This document shows positions 44,201 through 52,588 of a stretch of DNA of 64,000 nt, piece by piece. This stretch comes from CAYWMD01 sp964458575 (GTDB taxonomy: Bacteria > Verrucomicrobiota > Verrucomicrobiia > Limisphaerales > JADLHS01), in contig CAYWMD010000020.1 of the NCBI GenBank assembly GCA_964458575.1, positions 38,271 to 102,270 on the forward strand. Reading direction: 5' to 3'. The number at the start of each line of letters is the position of its first letter. The first letter of the stretch is position 1. The notes below the pieces were generated by a model, which saw only the letters and a list, made by a program, of their open reading frames with translations, had not been told where the DNA came from and did not search any database. A program made the translations under genes and the position numbers.

Positions 44201-44715
44201 GGGACGAGTTTGTGACGGTGGCAGAGATCAGCGGGCCATGGCAGGTCAGTTTTCAACCCGGTCGAGGTGCACCGGCGAAGACCACGTTCGACACTCTGAT
44301 GGATTGGTCGAAGCACAGCGACCCGGGAGTGAAGTTCTTCAGTGGCATTGCAACTTATAGGACCACGTTCGTGACAAATCCGAAATCTGAAATCCGAAAT
44401 CCGAAATGGTTCGTGGACCTCGGCCGCGTCGAAGTCATGGCGCGGGTGAAACTCAACGGCAAGGACGTGGGCACAATCTGGAAATCGCCATTCCGCGTGG
44501 ATGTGACCAGCGCCCTGCGCCCCGGCGAGAACCGGCTTGAGATTGAAGTGGCGAACCTCTGGCCGAACCGGCTGATCGGTGACGCCGGGTTGCCGAAAGA
44601 GCAGCGAGTCGCCTGGACCACGTGGAATCCATTCACCCAAGACACACGATTGTTGCCCTCGGGGCTGATCGGTCCGGTTGAATTGAAGGTAATCACCACA
44701 ATGGGCTTGCCGTGA
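41230..44715 (+). CDS. Exported GH106-like alpha-L-rhamnosidase
   Basis: 1161 residues with signal peptide MRKLGMWLGCLVAVALLVRG. GH106 features: RPWVYWMWMDGNVSREGI near the N-terminus, LEAMQRAGIGGVIIMEVDVG, FKHVVKEAERLELQITLNAG, GWTSLHIDSWEMGAQNWT, FQKRRGYDPLRYLPVLTG, HGLGLSIEPYDMNPTGD, EAFTSDDKERWQFHPGSLK and FHRYAHQPWL. A jelly-roll domain (VFITADNGFELWVNGRAAGS) and a second beta-sandwich near the C-terminus (MARVKLNGKDVGTIWKSPF) follow. GH106 removes terminal L-rhamnose from pectin or other glycans. Residues about 1049-1060 (NPKSEIRNPK) come from a tandem repeat in frame. A putative glycosidase gene starts 27 nt later. Confidence 0.9.
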   Translation: MRKLGMWLGCLVAVALLVRGASGGERFDQLARDFSQPPDSARPWVYWMWMDGNVSREGITADLEAMQRAGIGGVIIMEVDVGIPKGPVKFMSAEWRQLFKHVVKEAERLELQITLNAGPGWTGSGGPWVKPEQSMQHLVASAAEVSGPTNFNAELPRPAPRKPCFGTNGLPADLLKAQAEFYRDVVVLAFPTPVGNERIADIEHKALYVRDPFSSMPGVKPFIPTSADFPRLPTNVAIASDRIVDLTDRLDANGRLTWTVPPGNWTILRFGRTSTGANTRPAPVPGLGLESDKFDKAALDAHFDQFVGALLREIGPDKRRDVGWTSLHIDSWEMGAQNWTAAFRDEFQKRRGYDPLRYLPVLTGSILESREISERFLWDLRQTAQELVIENHAQHLKALGRKHGLGLSIEPYDMNPTGDLNLGAVADVPMCEFWASGFDTSYSCFEAASIAHTGGKQIVAAEAFTSDDKERWQFHPGSLKSLGDWAFCAGVNRIVFHRYAHQPWLDHWPGMTMGPYGVHWERTQTWWDMADAYHRYLARCQFMLRQGVAVVDILYLTPEGAPLAFRPPASAVAGNTPDRRQYNFDACSPETLIARAVVKRGHVVFPGGTSYRLLALPNVDTMTPRLLRKVRELARSGATIVGSPPQKSPSLANYPECDAEIGRLARELWGAPTAPTTVMQHRFGKGRVVWGGELTRHVSGTRLRKSELETAKWIWSAEGRPSIVAPLGSRFFRREFVLPADETVSAAQVFITADNGFELWVNGRAAGSGGNFMNVFEFDITGLLHPGKNLIAIEANNGGAAPNPTGLIALVNIRMASGLVVKLVTDQQWQVADSVGAEWSSGSESAEAWRLAKELGDWGMSPWGRVGEEEVEPEIYPDYAGLAELLRADGVPSDFESNGPLRYTHRRDDKADIYFVANRCTPVCTPTAAFRVTGKAPELWNPLTGEIRRANVWEERNGQTFVPLKLEAHDSLFVVFRKPAKAPLNAAGRNWDEFVTVAEISGPWQVSFQPGRGAPAKTTFDTLMDWSKHSDPGVKFFSGIATYRTTFVTNPKSEIRNPKWFVDLGRVEVMARVKLNGKDVGTIWKSPFRVDVTSALRPGENRLEIEVANLWPNRLIGDAGLPKEQRVAWTTWNPFTQDTRLLPSGLIGPVELKVITTMGLP
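44375..44407. repeat. AATCCGAAATC tandem repeat in frame inside the GH106 gene
   Basis: AATCCGAAATCTGAAATCCG continues with AAATCCGAAAT: about three copies of a 7-9 base unit, translated as NPKSEIRNPK between two beta strands of the C-terminal sandwich. Confidence 0.8.
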
Positions 44716-44742
44716 ACGGGCAGGCGCGAAGACAATTCGCTC

Positions 44743-46350
44743 ATGAACAAGTTCTCCATTGGATTGATGCTCGCGCTGGCGTTTTCTGGCAAGCAGTTGT
44801 TCGCCATCTCGAGTTGGTCCATCTGGGAAAAGGGCCAGGCACGTTGTCAGATGGTTTTGCCTTCGGGCGACGAAAAGTCTGCGCGGTTGGCGAAATCCAC
44901 TCTTTCACATTTTCTCAATGAGTTTTACCAGATTGAATTGCCCACCGCCGCGGACGCGGGAAAGAAGGGAACGTACCTGGTGTTGGGTACGCCCGAGAAC
45001 AACCCGGTGCTCGCGAAGCTGGTGGATGCCGGCCTCAAACTAACCACTGAGAACATCGGTGATGAGGGCTTTCAACTGCTGACCCACGAAGACCGGAGGT
45101 CGAAGTTCATCATCGCCTACGGCAGGACCCCGCGCGCGCTCAAGCATGCGTGTCAGGAATTGATTTTCTATCGTATCGCCGCCACAGCCAAAGCGGGCAA
45201 ACTCGAAACGCCGTTGAATGTGGTGATGAAGCCGGAGACGAGTTATCGCAGCATTTACATGCTGCCGTGCTGGTCGGCACAGGATTCATTCGAATCGTGG
45301 GAGCGCGTACTGCGTTTCAATTCTGAGATCACGCTCAATCGAAACTGGTTCTGGCTCGACGGCTTTCCGGTGGCCAGGCATCCGGGCGAATACACGAACA
45401 CAGCCTTGTCGAGCGACGCGAACGTGCAACGGCTGTTCGACATGGTCGGCGCCGAGGACATGAAGATTTACATCGGCGGCGGCTGGTTGAATTGGCATCA
45501 CCAAAAGGCCATCGGCAAGGACGTGGAGAAAGGCATCGCTTACTATCTCGACTACCTGAAGGCGTTCACGAATTTCCACGGCTTCTATTGCGAGCCGACC
45601 GGCGAAGGCAAGGAAATCAAGGATTGGAAGCCGGAAGCCGAGGCGTTGCGTCGGATGATTCGCACGGTGCTGGAGCAACGGCCGGACTTTGAAATCGCCA
45701 TAGCCATTGGCATGTTCAACAACGCCGAGTATCTCAAACTGATGTCAGAATTCGACCCGCAACGTGTGTTTTGGTGGTGGTGCTGGGGCGATCCGCTGCG
45801 CGACAAGGTGCTCGACCTTTATCCCTCGGTCCTGCGCTGGCATCTCTCGCAATACATGTCCAGCTTCCACGGCTCGATGGACCCGCCGAAGCCGCGCGAA
45901 CGGAAACTGGCCGGCTTCGTGACGAGTTACGATCCCGGCCAGGGCTACGGCAATCCGTGGAACGGCTGGGACAAACTGGGCGTGAACTTCCCGCGCAACT
46001 TTGATCCGCGCACGATCCCGTATTTCTCGCAGCAATACTTCTTCCGCGAACGTTGCTGGAATATTGAGCTGACCGAAGCGGAGTTTCTTGCGCGGCTGCA
46101 AAGGCGCTTGTTCGACGCCGATGCGCCGAAGGAAGCCGTCGATCACTACTGGCGGCTGTCAAAAATGGCCCATGCTTCGGCGCCAGCGAAAAAGGCCGTG
46201 TTCCCGAGCACGGAACAACTGGCGGCGGAAAGACAATTCGTGGACTCATTGCGGAAGCGCAAATGGACTCCGCGGATGAACGACACGATTGCGCGAATGG
46301 ACGAAGCAATTGCAGGTTTGGCCCAAGGCCCGAATCCGCGCCGGCCTTGA
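44743..46350 (+). CDS. Exported putative glycoside hydrolase with GH67/GH20b-type N-terminal domain
   Basis: 535 residues with a signal peptide (MNKFSIGLMLALAFSGKQLFA). Residues about 30-165 resemble the alpha-glucuronidase/hexosaminidase N-terminal fold: QMVLPSGDEKSARLAKSTLS, TYLVLGTPENNPVLAKL, GFQLLTHEDRRSKFIIAYGR and ALKHACQELIFY. The rest is a probable TIM barrel: SYRSIYMLPCWSAQDSFE, INTL-like LNRNWFWLDGFP, MKIYIGGGWLNWHHQ, FHGFYCEPTGEGKEI, and FEIAIAIGMFNNAEY. No named GH family was assigned with confidence and catalytic residues are not identified. It follows the GH106 gene by 27 nt, so the two probably act together. Confidence 0.72.
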   Translation: MNKFSIGLMLALAFSGKQLFAISSWSIWEKGQARCQMVLPSGDEKSARLAKSTLSHFLNEFYQIELPTAADAGKKGTYLVLGTPENNPVLAKLVDAGLKLTTENIGDEGFQLLTHEDRRSKFIIAYGRTPRALKHACQELIFYRIAATAKAGKLETPLNVVMKPETSYRSIYMLPCWSAQDSFESWERVLRFNSEITLNRNWFWLDGFPVARHPGEYTNTALSSDANVQRLFDMVGAEDMKIYIGGGWLNWHHQKAIGKDVEKGIAYYLDYLKAFTNFHGFYCEPTGEGKEIKDWKPEAEALRRMIRTVLEQRPDFEIAIAIGMFNNAEYLKLMSEFDPQRVFWWWCWGDPLRDKVLDLYPSVLRWHLSQYMSSFHGSMDPPKPRERKLAGFVTSYDPGQGYGNPWNGWDKLGVNFPRNFDPRTIPYFSQQYFFRERCWNIELTEAEFLARLQRRLFDADAPKEAVDHYWRLSKMAHASAPAKKAVFPSTEQLAAERQFVDSLRKRKWTPRMNDTIARMDEAIAGLAQGPNPRRP

Positions 46351-46361
46351 TGGGGCTCGCA

Positions 46362-49118
46362 TCACTCAGCCAATCGCACGTAATCCACTTCAGCGCGGGT
46401 GTTGGCTTCACCGCAGGGAGTCAGTCGCAGCCTTGTAATCATGGCTCGCCAGCGTGGATTCTGGGATGTTGGAATCCGATACTCGTGCCATAGGCCGTCA
46501 CCTTGGACTGCAAACGCAATGTTGCCGGCTTCCCGGAACGGAATCTCGCGGCCATACCAGGCGCAATTTGCCGAACCGGAAAAGAGTGCGTGGTCCGCAC
46601 GCGTCAATTTCATGCGGATCACGATGCTTTGAAAATCGCCCGCGCGGGCCTGCATCGGCGGACTGAAGAAGGCCGGAGCGTTCGCCGCCGGCTCGGCCAG
46701 CAGAGCGCCGTTGGTCCATGCCAGCGGAAATTCCTTTCCGTCGTGCCAGCCTTCACATCCCGATTCGAAGGCCCAACTCGTGTTCGTCGGGTATGCGGCG
46801 ACGGCGTAAGGCCCGCGGTCGACATCAGCCGGCGTGGTCTCCGCGTGCGCTTTGGGTGCGTCGGTGAGCACGTTGCGGATGGCGTCGAGATATTCAAAGC
46901 CGAATTGCTGATGCGGTTCGATGTAGGAACCTTCGCACCATTCGTTCCACGCCTCGACCAACATCATTTTCGGCAGCTTACACCCGGCAGGTGACGTCTC
47001 AAGAAACGCGCGGGCCTCGCGGAGATGCTGTTTGAACAAATCGGGCGTTCGGCCGAATCGCACCAAACCCTGGTCGCCGTGCCAGGGACGACTGTCCCAA
47101 CCGCCGCAGACCAACACCGGCGCCAACGGAATCGGGCTTTCGGTCGCCAGGTTTTCCCATTTGCGACGATAGGCGGGAACAAGCGTTTCAAACGGTGCGA
47201 ACATGCCTTCGCCGACCATTCCCGAGCCGGGCCATGTGTAGGCGGTGACGGCATCGTATCCTTGGGCCGCCGCCAGACGGGCGACACCCGCATCCGAAAC
47301 GCACGCGGTCAGGTACAACCCCTTCAACCCCGCCCGCCGACATTCCTCACGCATCGCGTCGAGGGCGGCTTTCACTTTGTCGCGCCCCAGGTCGTCGGTG
47401 AAGCGCTCGGGCAGATAGATGATGACGACAGGTTTGCCGTCGAAGGTCAGGTGTTCCGGACGGCGGAAATAATTTTCAATCCAGTAGCGCGTTACGGCGA
47501 TGCAATCTTCGTAGGACGAAGTGCCGGGCGGATTGTGGTTGGCCCAAAGCAGGCAGAATTTCAGGAGATGGCGGTAGCGCGCTTTGAAATAGCCATCGTG
47601 CAAGCCATGTTCCAAATGCGTTTTGCCCTGTGTCCAATACCAGTCATAGGCGAAGAACGTGACACCATGTTCGACGGCCCATTTGATTTGCCAATCGGCG
47701 ACCTCGGGATCGCCTTCGCGATACCAACCCAGCACCGGCCGGCGTTCGGGGTAAGGTTGCAGGAACTGCCAGCGGCCAGCCGTCGGCCAGCCGGGAAAAT
47801 AGTAAGCCCCAACCTCGAACGGACCGCGAACCGGTTTCGGTTCGGGAACGTAATCCGCGGCTGCTTTACTGGAGCGGGGAGTGAACCCGACCCGCTTGCT
47901 TTGCTTTGAAGCCTTCGCATTGTCGGCCGTGAGCGCGAGTTGAAATGTCTGGTGCTTTGGCTGTTCCGACTGCACGGTCCATTCAAACCGCGCTTCCTCG
48001 CTCAGGCCAACGCGGGGACAGTTTTTTGTTTCTGATGCTTCGCGCAACAGCTTTACGCCCCGAGGCAGATCGAGTCGGGCGACGATGTTCGTGGCGGCGC
48101 GACCACCGGAATTGCGCACGACGGCCAGCAGCTTCACGGGTAGTCCGGCGCGCGGTAATGCGTTTTCCGCATTGAAGAATGTCACAACCAACTGGGGCGG
48201 CACTGACGCGGCAGCACCGACCTTAATGCCCTGCAAATCAACCGTGGCATGGTCCGCATCGCTCGGCTGAAGTCCCAGTGAAAGGATGCGACCACACCAA
48301 TTGGTGTTCGCGAGCAGATCAAGGTGGTAGGTGTGGGATTTCCCGTCAGCTTGAATGGGAAAGGTGATGCTCTTCAAACCGGGCTGTGATTCGGAGATGA
48401 AATATAGCGTGCCGTAAGCTCCGCGACTTGCGGCCATGCGGACCGTCGCCAGGTTGCCTTGCTCGGCATCAAACCGCAGCGTTGGACTCAGCATCATGCC
48501 TCTCGGTGCACCGCGAAGTTTGCCGCCGTTCCACGGCGCGGGTGCGCGTGATGTTTCGGTTTCCAGCCAGACCCAGCCCTGACCGGATTCGGAGAAATCG
48601 AAGTCCATCGCGGCGGAGGCTTCGCCTTCGTCCAACTCGGTGATGCGAATGTAATCGAGTTCGAACCGCGCCCCGTCGTAAACATCAAATCGCAACCGGA
48701 CGATCTTCCCTTCCGTCTGCCAGCACGGCAGCAGGCGATACACCCGCCATGTGCCATCGCCGCAGACACGGAAGTCGGTCGTCTTTTCTCCGGAGAACCC
48801 GCTGTAAATCCCCGTCGTGGTGTTGCTCCAGAACAACTGCGCAAAGCCATCGGCGTCCGCCTTGAGCCGGATTTCAACCAACTGCCGCGGGGACGCTTTG
48901 AACTCGATGGGCGATTGCAACTGAAGAATCGGGTCGCGCGCGACGGCGCGGAAGCGCAAAATGCCATTGCTGACGGCCACGCCCTGCAAATGCTCGTTGG
49001 GCTGCCAGCCTTGGAGATTTCCCGGTTTGTCAAACGTCCACTCGACCACGGTTTTTCCGGCGGCAATGAAGGGCAGCATCCCGACCACCAACCAACCAAT
49101 CCCGACACATCGTTTCAT
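46362..49118 (-). CDS. Exported WbsX/GH99-like protein flanked by carbohydrate-binding-type modules
   Basis: 918 residues with a signal peptide (GIGWLVVGMLPFIAAG). Residues about 20-300 hold two beta-sandwich, CBM-like regions (VEWTFDKPGNLQGWQPNEHL; MDFDFSESGQGWVWLETETS). A ~100-residue Ig-like domain follows (LPVKLLAVVRNSGGRAATNI). The WbsX/GH99-like catalytic-type domain (about 437-760) carries VGAYYFPGWPTAGRWQF, HGVTFFAYDWYWTQG, FCLLWANHNPPG and VEAWNEWCEGSYIEPHQQFG. A C-terminal CBM-like module ends at WHEYRIPTSQNPRWRAM and RLRLTPCGEANTRAEVDYV. WbsX proteins are known from polysaccharide loci; the reaction is not proven. Convergent with the GH67-like gene (11-nt gap). Confidence 0.85.
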   Translation of the reverse strand: MKRCVGIGWLVVGMLPFIAAGKTVVEWTFDKPGNLQGWQPNEHLQGVAVSNGILRFRAVARDPILQLQSPIEFKASPRQLVEIRLKADADGFAQLFWSNTTTGIYSGFSGEKTTDFRVCGDGTWRVYRLLPCWQTEGKIVRLRFDVYDGARFELDYIRITELDEGEASAAMDFDFSESGQGWVWLETETSRAPAPWNGGKLRGAPRGMMLSPTLRFDAEQGNLATVRMAASRGAYGTLYFISESQPGLKSITFPIQADGKSHTYHLDLLANTNWCGRILSLGLQPSDADHATVDLQGIKVGAAASVPPQLVVTFFNAENALPRAGLPVKLLAVVRNSGGRAATNIVARLDLPRGVKLLREASETKNCPRVGLSEEARFEWTVQSEQPKHQTFQLALTADNAKASKQSKRVGFTPRSSKAAADYVPEPKPVRGPFEVGAYYFPGWPTAGRWQFLQPYPERRPVLGWYREGDPEVADWQIKWAVEHGVTFFAYDWYWTQGKTHLEHGLHDGYFKARYRHLLKFCLLWANHNPPGTSSYEDCIAVTRYWIENYFRRPEHLTFDGKPVVIIYLPERFTDDLGRDKVKAALDAMREECRRAGLKGLYLTACVSDAGVARLAAAQGYDAVTAYTWPGSGMVGEGMFAPFETLVPAYRRKWENLATESPIPLAPVLVCGGWDSRPWHGDQGLVRFGRTPDLFKQHLREARAFLETSPAGCKLPKMMLVEAWNEWCEGSYIEPHQQFGFEYLDAIRNVLTDAPKAHAETTPADVDRGPYAVAAYPTNTSWAFESGCEGWHDGKEFPLAWTNGALLAEPAANAPAFFSPPMQARAGDFQSIVIRMKLTRADHALFSGSANCAWYGREIPFREAGNIAFAVQGDGLWHEYRIPTSQNPRWRAMITRLRLTPCGEANTRAEVDYVRLAE

Positions 49119-49182
49119 TCGGGCAAATTAGAGCCGACCGAACGTTCAACGTCCACGACTTTTGCGGCAGACAAGAAAGTGC

Positions 49183-49202
49183 TTGACATCTTTACATATG
49201 TA
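49183..49202 (+). promoter_or_regulatory. TTGACA -35-like box with overlapping BlaI-type operator
   Basis: TTGACA at 49183-49188 is followed at 49193-49202 by the palindrome TACATATGTA, the TACA-N2-TGTA core recognised by BlaI/MecI-type repressors. It lies 34 bases before the blaI-like start. A convincing -10 box is not visible. The placement predicts autorepression of the blaI-blaR1-like operon. Confidence 0.65.
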
Positions 49203-49235
49203 GAGAATGCTCGACGCCGTTAAAGACATCGGTTT

Positions 49236-49625
49236 ATGCCCAAACCTGAAATCGAACTGACCGAAGCCGAATGGACGATCATCAAGTCCGTTTGGGAAAA
49301 CGAGCCCTGTGCCGCGCCGACGATCCAGGAGAAGCTGTTCAAGCGGACGGAATGGACTTATTCCACTGTGCGAACACTGATGGACCGGATGGTCGGCAAG
49401 GGGTTGCTCACGGCAGAGAAGGTTCGCAATCTCACCTTGTATCGCTCGGCGGTCACGCGCGAGCAGGCGCAGCGAGGCGAGTTGCTTTACGCTCTGAAGC
49501 ACGCGTTCAATGGGGCGCTCACGCCGATGGTCCAATGCCTGTTGGAAAGTAACGAGGTGAGTGCGCGGGAACTAGGCGAACTGGAATCGCTGATCAAATC
49601 TCGCAAGAAGGGTACGAAGAAATGA
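49236..49625 (+). CDS. blaI: BlaI/MecI-family transcriptional repressor
   Basis: 129 residues. Winged-helix N-domain with the family look: ELTEAEWTIIKSVWENEPCA, APTIQEKLF, WTYSTVRTLMDRMVGKGLL (recognition helix region) and TLYRSAVTREQAQR. The C-terminal helix (about 85-125) is the dimerisation part, where BlaR1-type peptidases cut. The stop overlaps the start of the M56 peptidase gene by 4 nt (ATGA). The upstream palindrome TACATATGTA is its likely operator. In relatives the pair senses beta-lactams or cell-wall stress; the signal here is unknown. Confidence 0.92.
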   Translation: MPKPEIELTEAEWTIIKSVWENEPCAAPTIQEKLFKRTEWTYSTVRTLMDRMVGKGLLTAEKVRNLTLYRSAVTREQAQRGELLYALKHAFNGALTPMVQCLLESNEVSARELGELESLIKSRKKGTKK

Positions 49626-52534
49626 ACGCGCTTATCGAACAGTTGAACCGTTGGGGAGAGCCGTTGCTCCAGTTCGCCTGGCCGATGCTTTGGCAATCGA
49701 GTCTGCTCACCATCGTCTTGTTCGCTTTGGATTTCGCGCTGCGCAAAAAAGTGCGCGCCAGTGTGCGTTATGCGCTGTGGTTGGTCGTGATCATAAAGCT
49801 GCTGGTGCCGCCCACGTTGGCCGCGCCGACCAGCATCGCCTGGTGGCTTCGTCCATCGCCAACCCCGAATCCGCCAGCCAAGCGATTCGTCGTCACCTAT
49901 CCTGTCGCCGGGCGACCGCAGAGCGTTCCGGATGTTTACGAGTCGTTCGCACGCCAGGAAATCGAGCCGCCGGTCGTCACGCTATCGCTGCCGGGTTGGT
50001 CGCTGGTTGCGTCCGGGCTAATTAGCGTTGGGCTTTTGACCTGGATGATGCGCCGTTGGTGGCAAGTCGCGCGAATGGTTCGTGGCGCGTTACCAGCGAC
50101 CGACTCTTTGCTGGACCTGATTGGCGATGCCAGACGGAAACTCGGCCTGCGCCGCACGGTGAGGTTACGACTGACACGTGAACCAATGTCACCGGCCGTA
50201 TGCGGATTGTTTCGTCCCGTGGTTCTCCTTCCGCGTCCGCTCGCGGAACAACTAACACCCACCCAACTTCGCGCGGTTCTGCTGCATGAACTCGTTCACC
50301 TGAAACGCGGTGATGTCTGGGTGAATTGCGCCCAAGCGTTGCTCCAGATCGCTTACTGGTGGCACCCCCTGCTCTGGTTCGCCAACGCCCGCATCCGCTG
50401 CGTTCGCGAGGAAGCGGTGGACGATGCCGTGATGCTGGCGCTCCGCGAGGAAGCGGATAGCTATGCACCAACCTTGCTGGAGGTGGCGAAGCTGGCGTTT
50501 CGCCGTCCGCTGGCGACGTTGGGTTTAGTAGGCATCATGGAATCGCGGAATTCCCTGCGGCAACGGATCGAGCGATTGGTGAATTTTAGGCCGCCGCGAA
50601 AATCCGGCTCAAAAATGGTGTCCCTGCTGTTGCTACTTGGTTTTGCGGCCCTGGCAGTGCCGATGGAAAAGGCGCCGCCGAAGAGGATATTCACTGCTGA
50701 CCGGACCGACGAATTGGGTGCGACTCTGCCGCAAGCCAAGATCGGTTGGAGGCCATATTTCGTTCAGCATAACCACCTTCAGTTAGATCCGCTTGAGCAG
50801 TTGGCGGGAACAAATGCATCTTCAACTCCGATCGGGGGAATTTCTACAGACAGCAGCGACAAGTCCGACCAGCCCGTCGAATTTCTCACGAGAACCTACA
50901 AGGTAGATCCGAACACGTTTTATCGCGCAGCACCGAAACCCATAAATCCGACAAACAGTGCGGCGGCTGTGCGGGCTTTTTTCGCCGAATTGGGAATAGA
51001 TCGAAATCAAGAACCTGGCAAACTTGGCAGAAGTGTGTTCTTCACTGATGGAACGGGGTTGCTCATGGTCAGGGCCACTCCGGAGGAGCTGGACGCAGTT
51101 GAACGAGCCATACAGAAGCTGAACACTGAAACAACAAAGACGAATGCTGCTCCTGAACCCGGCAAGACGGATTTTTCCCGCAATGCCGAAATCGCCAATC
51201 TGGTACAACATGGCAGACTGCTGATCGAACTGGGTAAATTGGAAGACGCTGCGATTGAATTAAACCAGGCTCTCACCATTGACCCGGAGAATAAAGCAGC
51301 GCGGTTCTACCTCGGTTTGACCAAGAAGTCGCAAATTTCAGAGTCCCCAAATAGTTCGAGTGCGTTCAATGGAGGGAATTCAACCAACCTTTACGTCCGT
51401 ACCTACAAGCTCGATCCGAATACTTTTTACCAGGGACTGGAATCGGTTGGTTCACACTCGGTCAACGGAACAAATACCGCGCTTGCCATGCGAGCTCTTC
51501 TGTCCGGCTTAGGTGTGGATTTGAGTCCACCAAAGAGCGTGTTTTGGAATGATCGAAATGGGTTGTTGCTGGTCAGAGCCACGAAACAAGACCTGGACGT
51601 GATTGAATCTGCGATCCAGGTGCTCAACACGACTCCGCCGCAGGTCAACATCAAGGCGAAGTTTGTGGAAGTGCCGGCCAAAGATGCAGAGAGATTCCTG
51701 AACATGGTTTTCACCAATACGCCCGCGGGTGGGACGAACGGGTTCACGGGCATCCTGACCGGGCCGCAGGCCGACAAGCTGATGGCTGAGATAAAATCCA
51801 TCAAGGGCGCAGAACTCACCAGTGCGCCAGAACTCACAACCTTGAGCGGGCGACAGGCGCAAATTCAGATGGTGGATTTGAAAACCATCGTCACCGGGCT
51901 GACTCCTGTGAATACAAACGGAGTAACCAATCTGTTGCAAAAATCCAGGACGCCGGTTTTATCACTCCCCTTCGCTGTTTTGATCACCAACAGCCTGACC
52001 CATTACTTGCCTCAGACTACAACGATGCCATTCGGCTCGGTCCTGGACGTAATTCCTTACGTCTCTGCGGATGGATACACCGTCCAAATGACGCTTACCC
52101 CGACTGTGACCGAGTTCCTGGGTTACGATGATCCTGGCTCGTTCCAGCCGGTTGAAACCCCAATCGTCGCCAAGTCCGCGGGTCAAGTTGCCACGACAAC
52201 GGTCGCAGCGGATTTGCCGTCAAAATCACAGGCGGGTCAGCCGGTGGCGTATTCCACACCGGCGTTGCCGTTGCCAAAAACGAGAGTGCGGCAAATTTCC
52301 ACCACGGCAAACGTCTGGGACGGACAAACTATCGTGCTCTGCAACTTCCCGGTCAAAGAGATCTCGACGCGCCCGGACGGATCCAAAATGGAAAAGGATG
52401 TTACTTCAAAATTTCAAAAACAGCTTCTGGTGTTTGTCACACCAACCATTATTGATCAGGCAGGTAATCGCGTGCATACGGAGGCGGAAATGCCATTCGC
52501 CCGCGAAGGCGTCCCAGTGCAAAAGGCCAAATAG
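49622..52534 (+). CDS. BlaR1-type M56 membrane metallopeptidase fused to TPR and secretin-like domains
   Basis: 970 residues. The N-terminal part (about 15-340) is an M56 integral-membrane gluzincin: hydrophobic segments at about 18-40, 48-68 and 120-140; PMSPAVCGLFRPVVLLP; HELVHLKRGD with the zinc site H222-E223-x-x-H226; and REEAVDDAVM for the third ligand. A further membrane segment lies near 340-355. Two homologous segments follow, RTYKVDPNTFYRAAPKP and RTYKLDPNTFYQGLES, each ending in a LLMVRATPEELDAVE-type strand-helix typical of secretin N-domains. A TPR sits between them (LIELGKLEDAAIELNQAL). The C-terminus is a secretin-like beta-domain (NIKAKFVEV, ELTTLSGRQAQIQMVD, FGSVLDVIPYVSADGYTV, LLVFVTPTIIDQAG). 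Ordinary BlaR1 has a penicillin-binding sensor there instead. Coupled to blaI by ATGA. Confidence 0.88.
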   Translation: MNALIEQLNRWGEPLLQFAWPMLWQSSLLTIVLFALDFALRKKVRASVRYALWLVVIIKLLVPPTLAAPTSIAWWLRPSPTPNPPAKRFVVTYPVAGRPQSVPDVYESFARQEIEPPVVTLSLPGWSLVASGLISVGLLTWMMRRWWQVARMVRGALPATDSLLDLIGDARRKLGLRRTVRLRLTREPMSPAVCGLFRPVVLLPRPLAEQLTPTQLRAVLLHELVHLKRGDVWVNCAQALLQIAYWWHPLLWFANARIRCVREEAVDDAVMLALREEADSYAPTLLEVAKLAFRRPLATLGLVGIMESRNSLRQRIERLVNFRPPRKSGSKMVSLLLLLGFAALAVPMEKAPPKRIFTADRTDELGATLPQAKIGWRPYFVQHNHLQLDPLEQLAGTNASSTPIGGISTDSSDKSDQPVEFLTRTYKVDPNTFYRAAPKPINPTNSAAAVRAFFAELGIDRNQEPGKLGRSVFFTDGTGLLMVRATPEELDAVERAIQKLNTETTKTNAAPEPGKTDFSRNAEIANLVQHGRLLIELGKLEDAAIELNQALTIDPENKAARFYLGLTKKSQISESPNSSSAFNGGNSTNLYVRTYKLDPNTFYQGLESVGSHSVNGTNTALAMRALLSGLGVDLSPPKSVFWNDRNGLLLVRATKQDLDVIESAIQVLNTTPPQVNIKAKFVEVPAKDAERFLNMVFTNTPAGGTNGFTGILTGPQADKLMAEIKSIKGAELTSAPELTTLSGRQAQIQMVDLKTIVTGLTPVNTNGVTNLLQKSRTPVLSLPFAVLITNSLTHYLPQTTTMPFGSVLDVIPYVSADGYTVQMTLTPTVTEFLGYDDPGSFQPVETPIVAKSAGQVATTTVAADLPSKSQAGQPVAYSTPALPLPKTRVRQISTTANVWDGQTIVLCNFPVKEISTRPDGSKMEKDVTSKFQKQLLVFVTPTIIDQAGNRVHTEAEMPFAREGVPVQKAK

Positions 52535-52588
52535 CACATCTGCAACTCCCGGCCAGTTCCGGTGTTTTGTGTGAAGATGTCATTGCAC

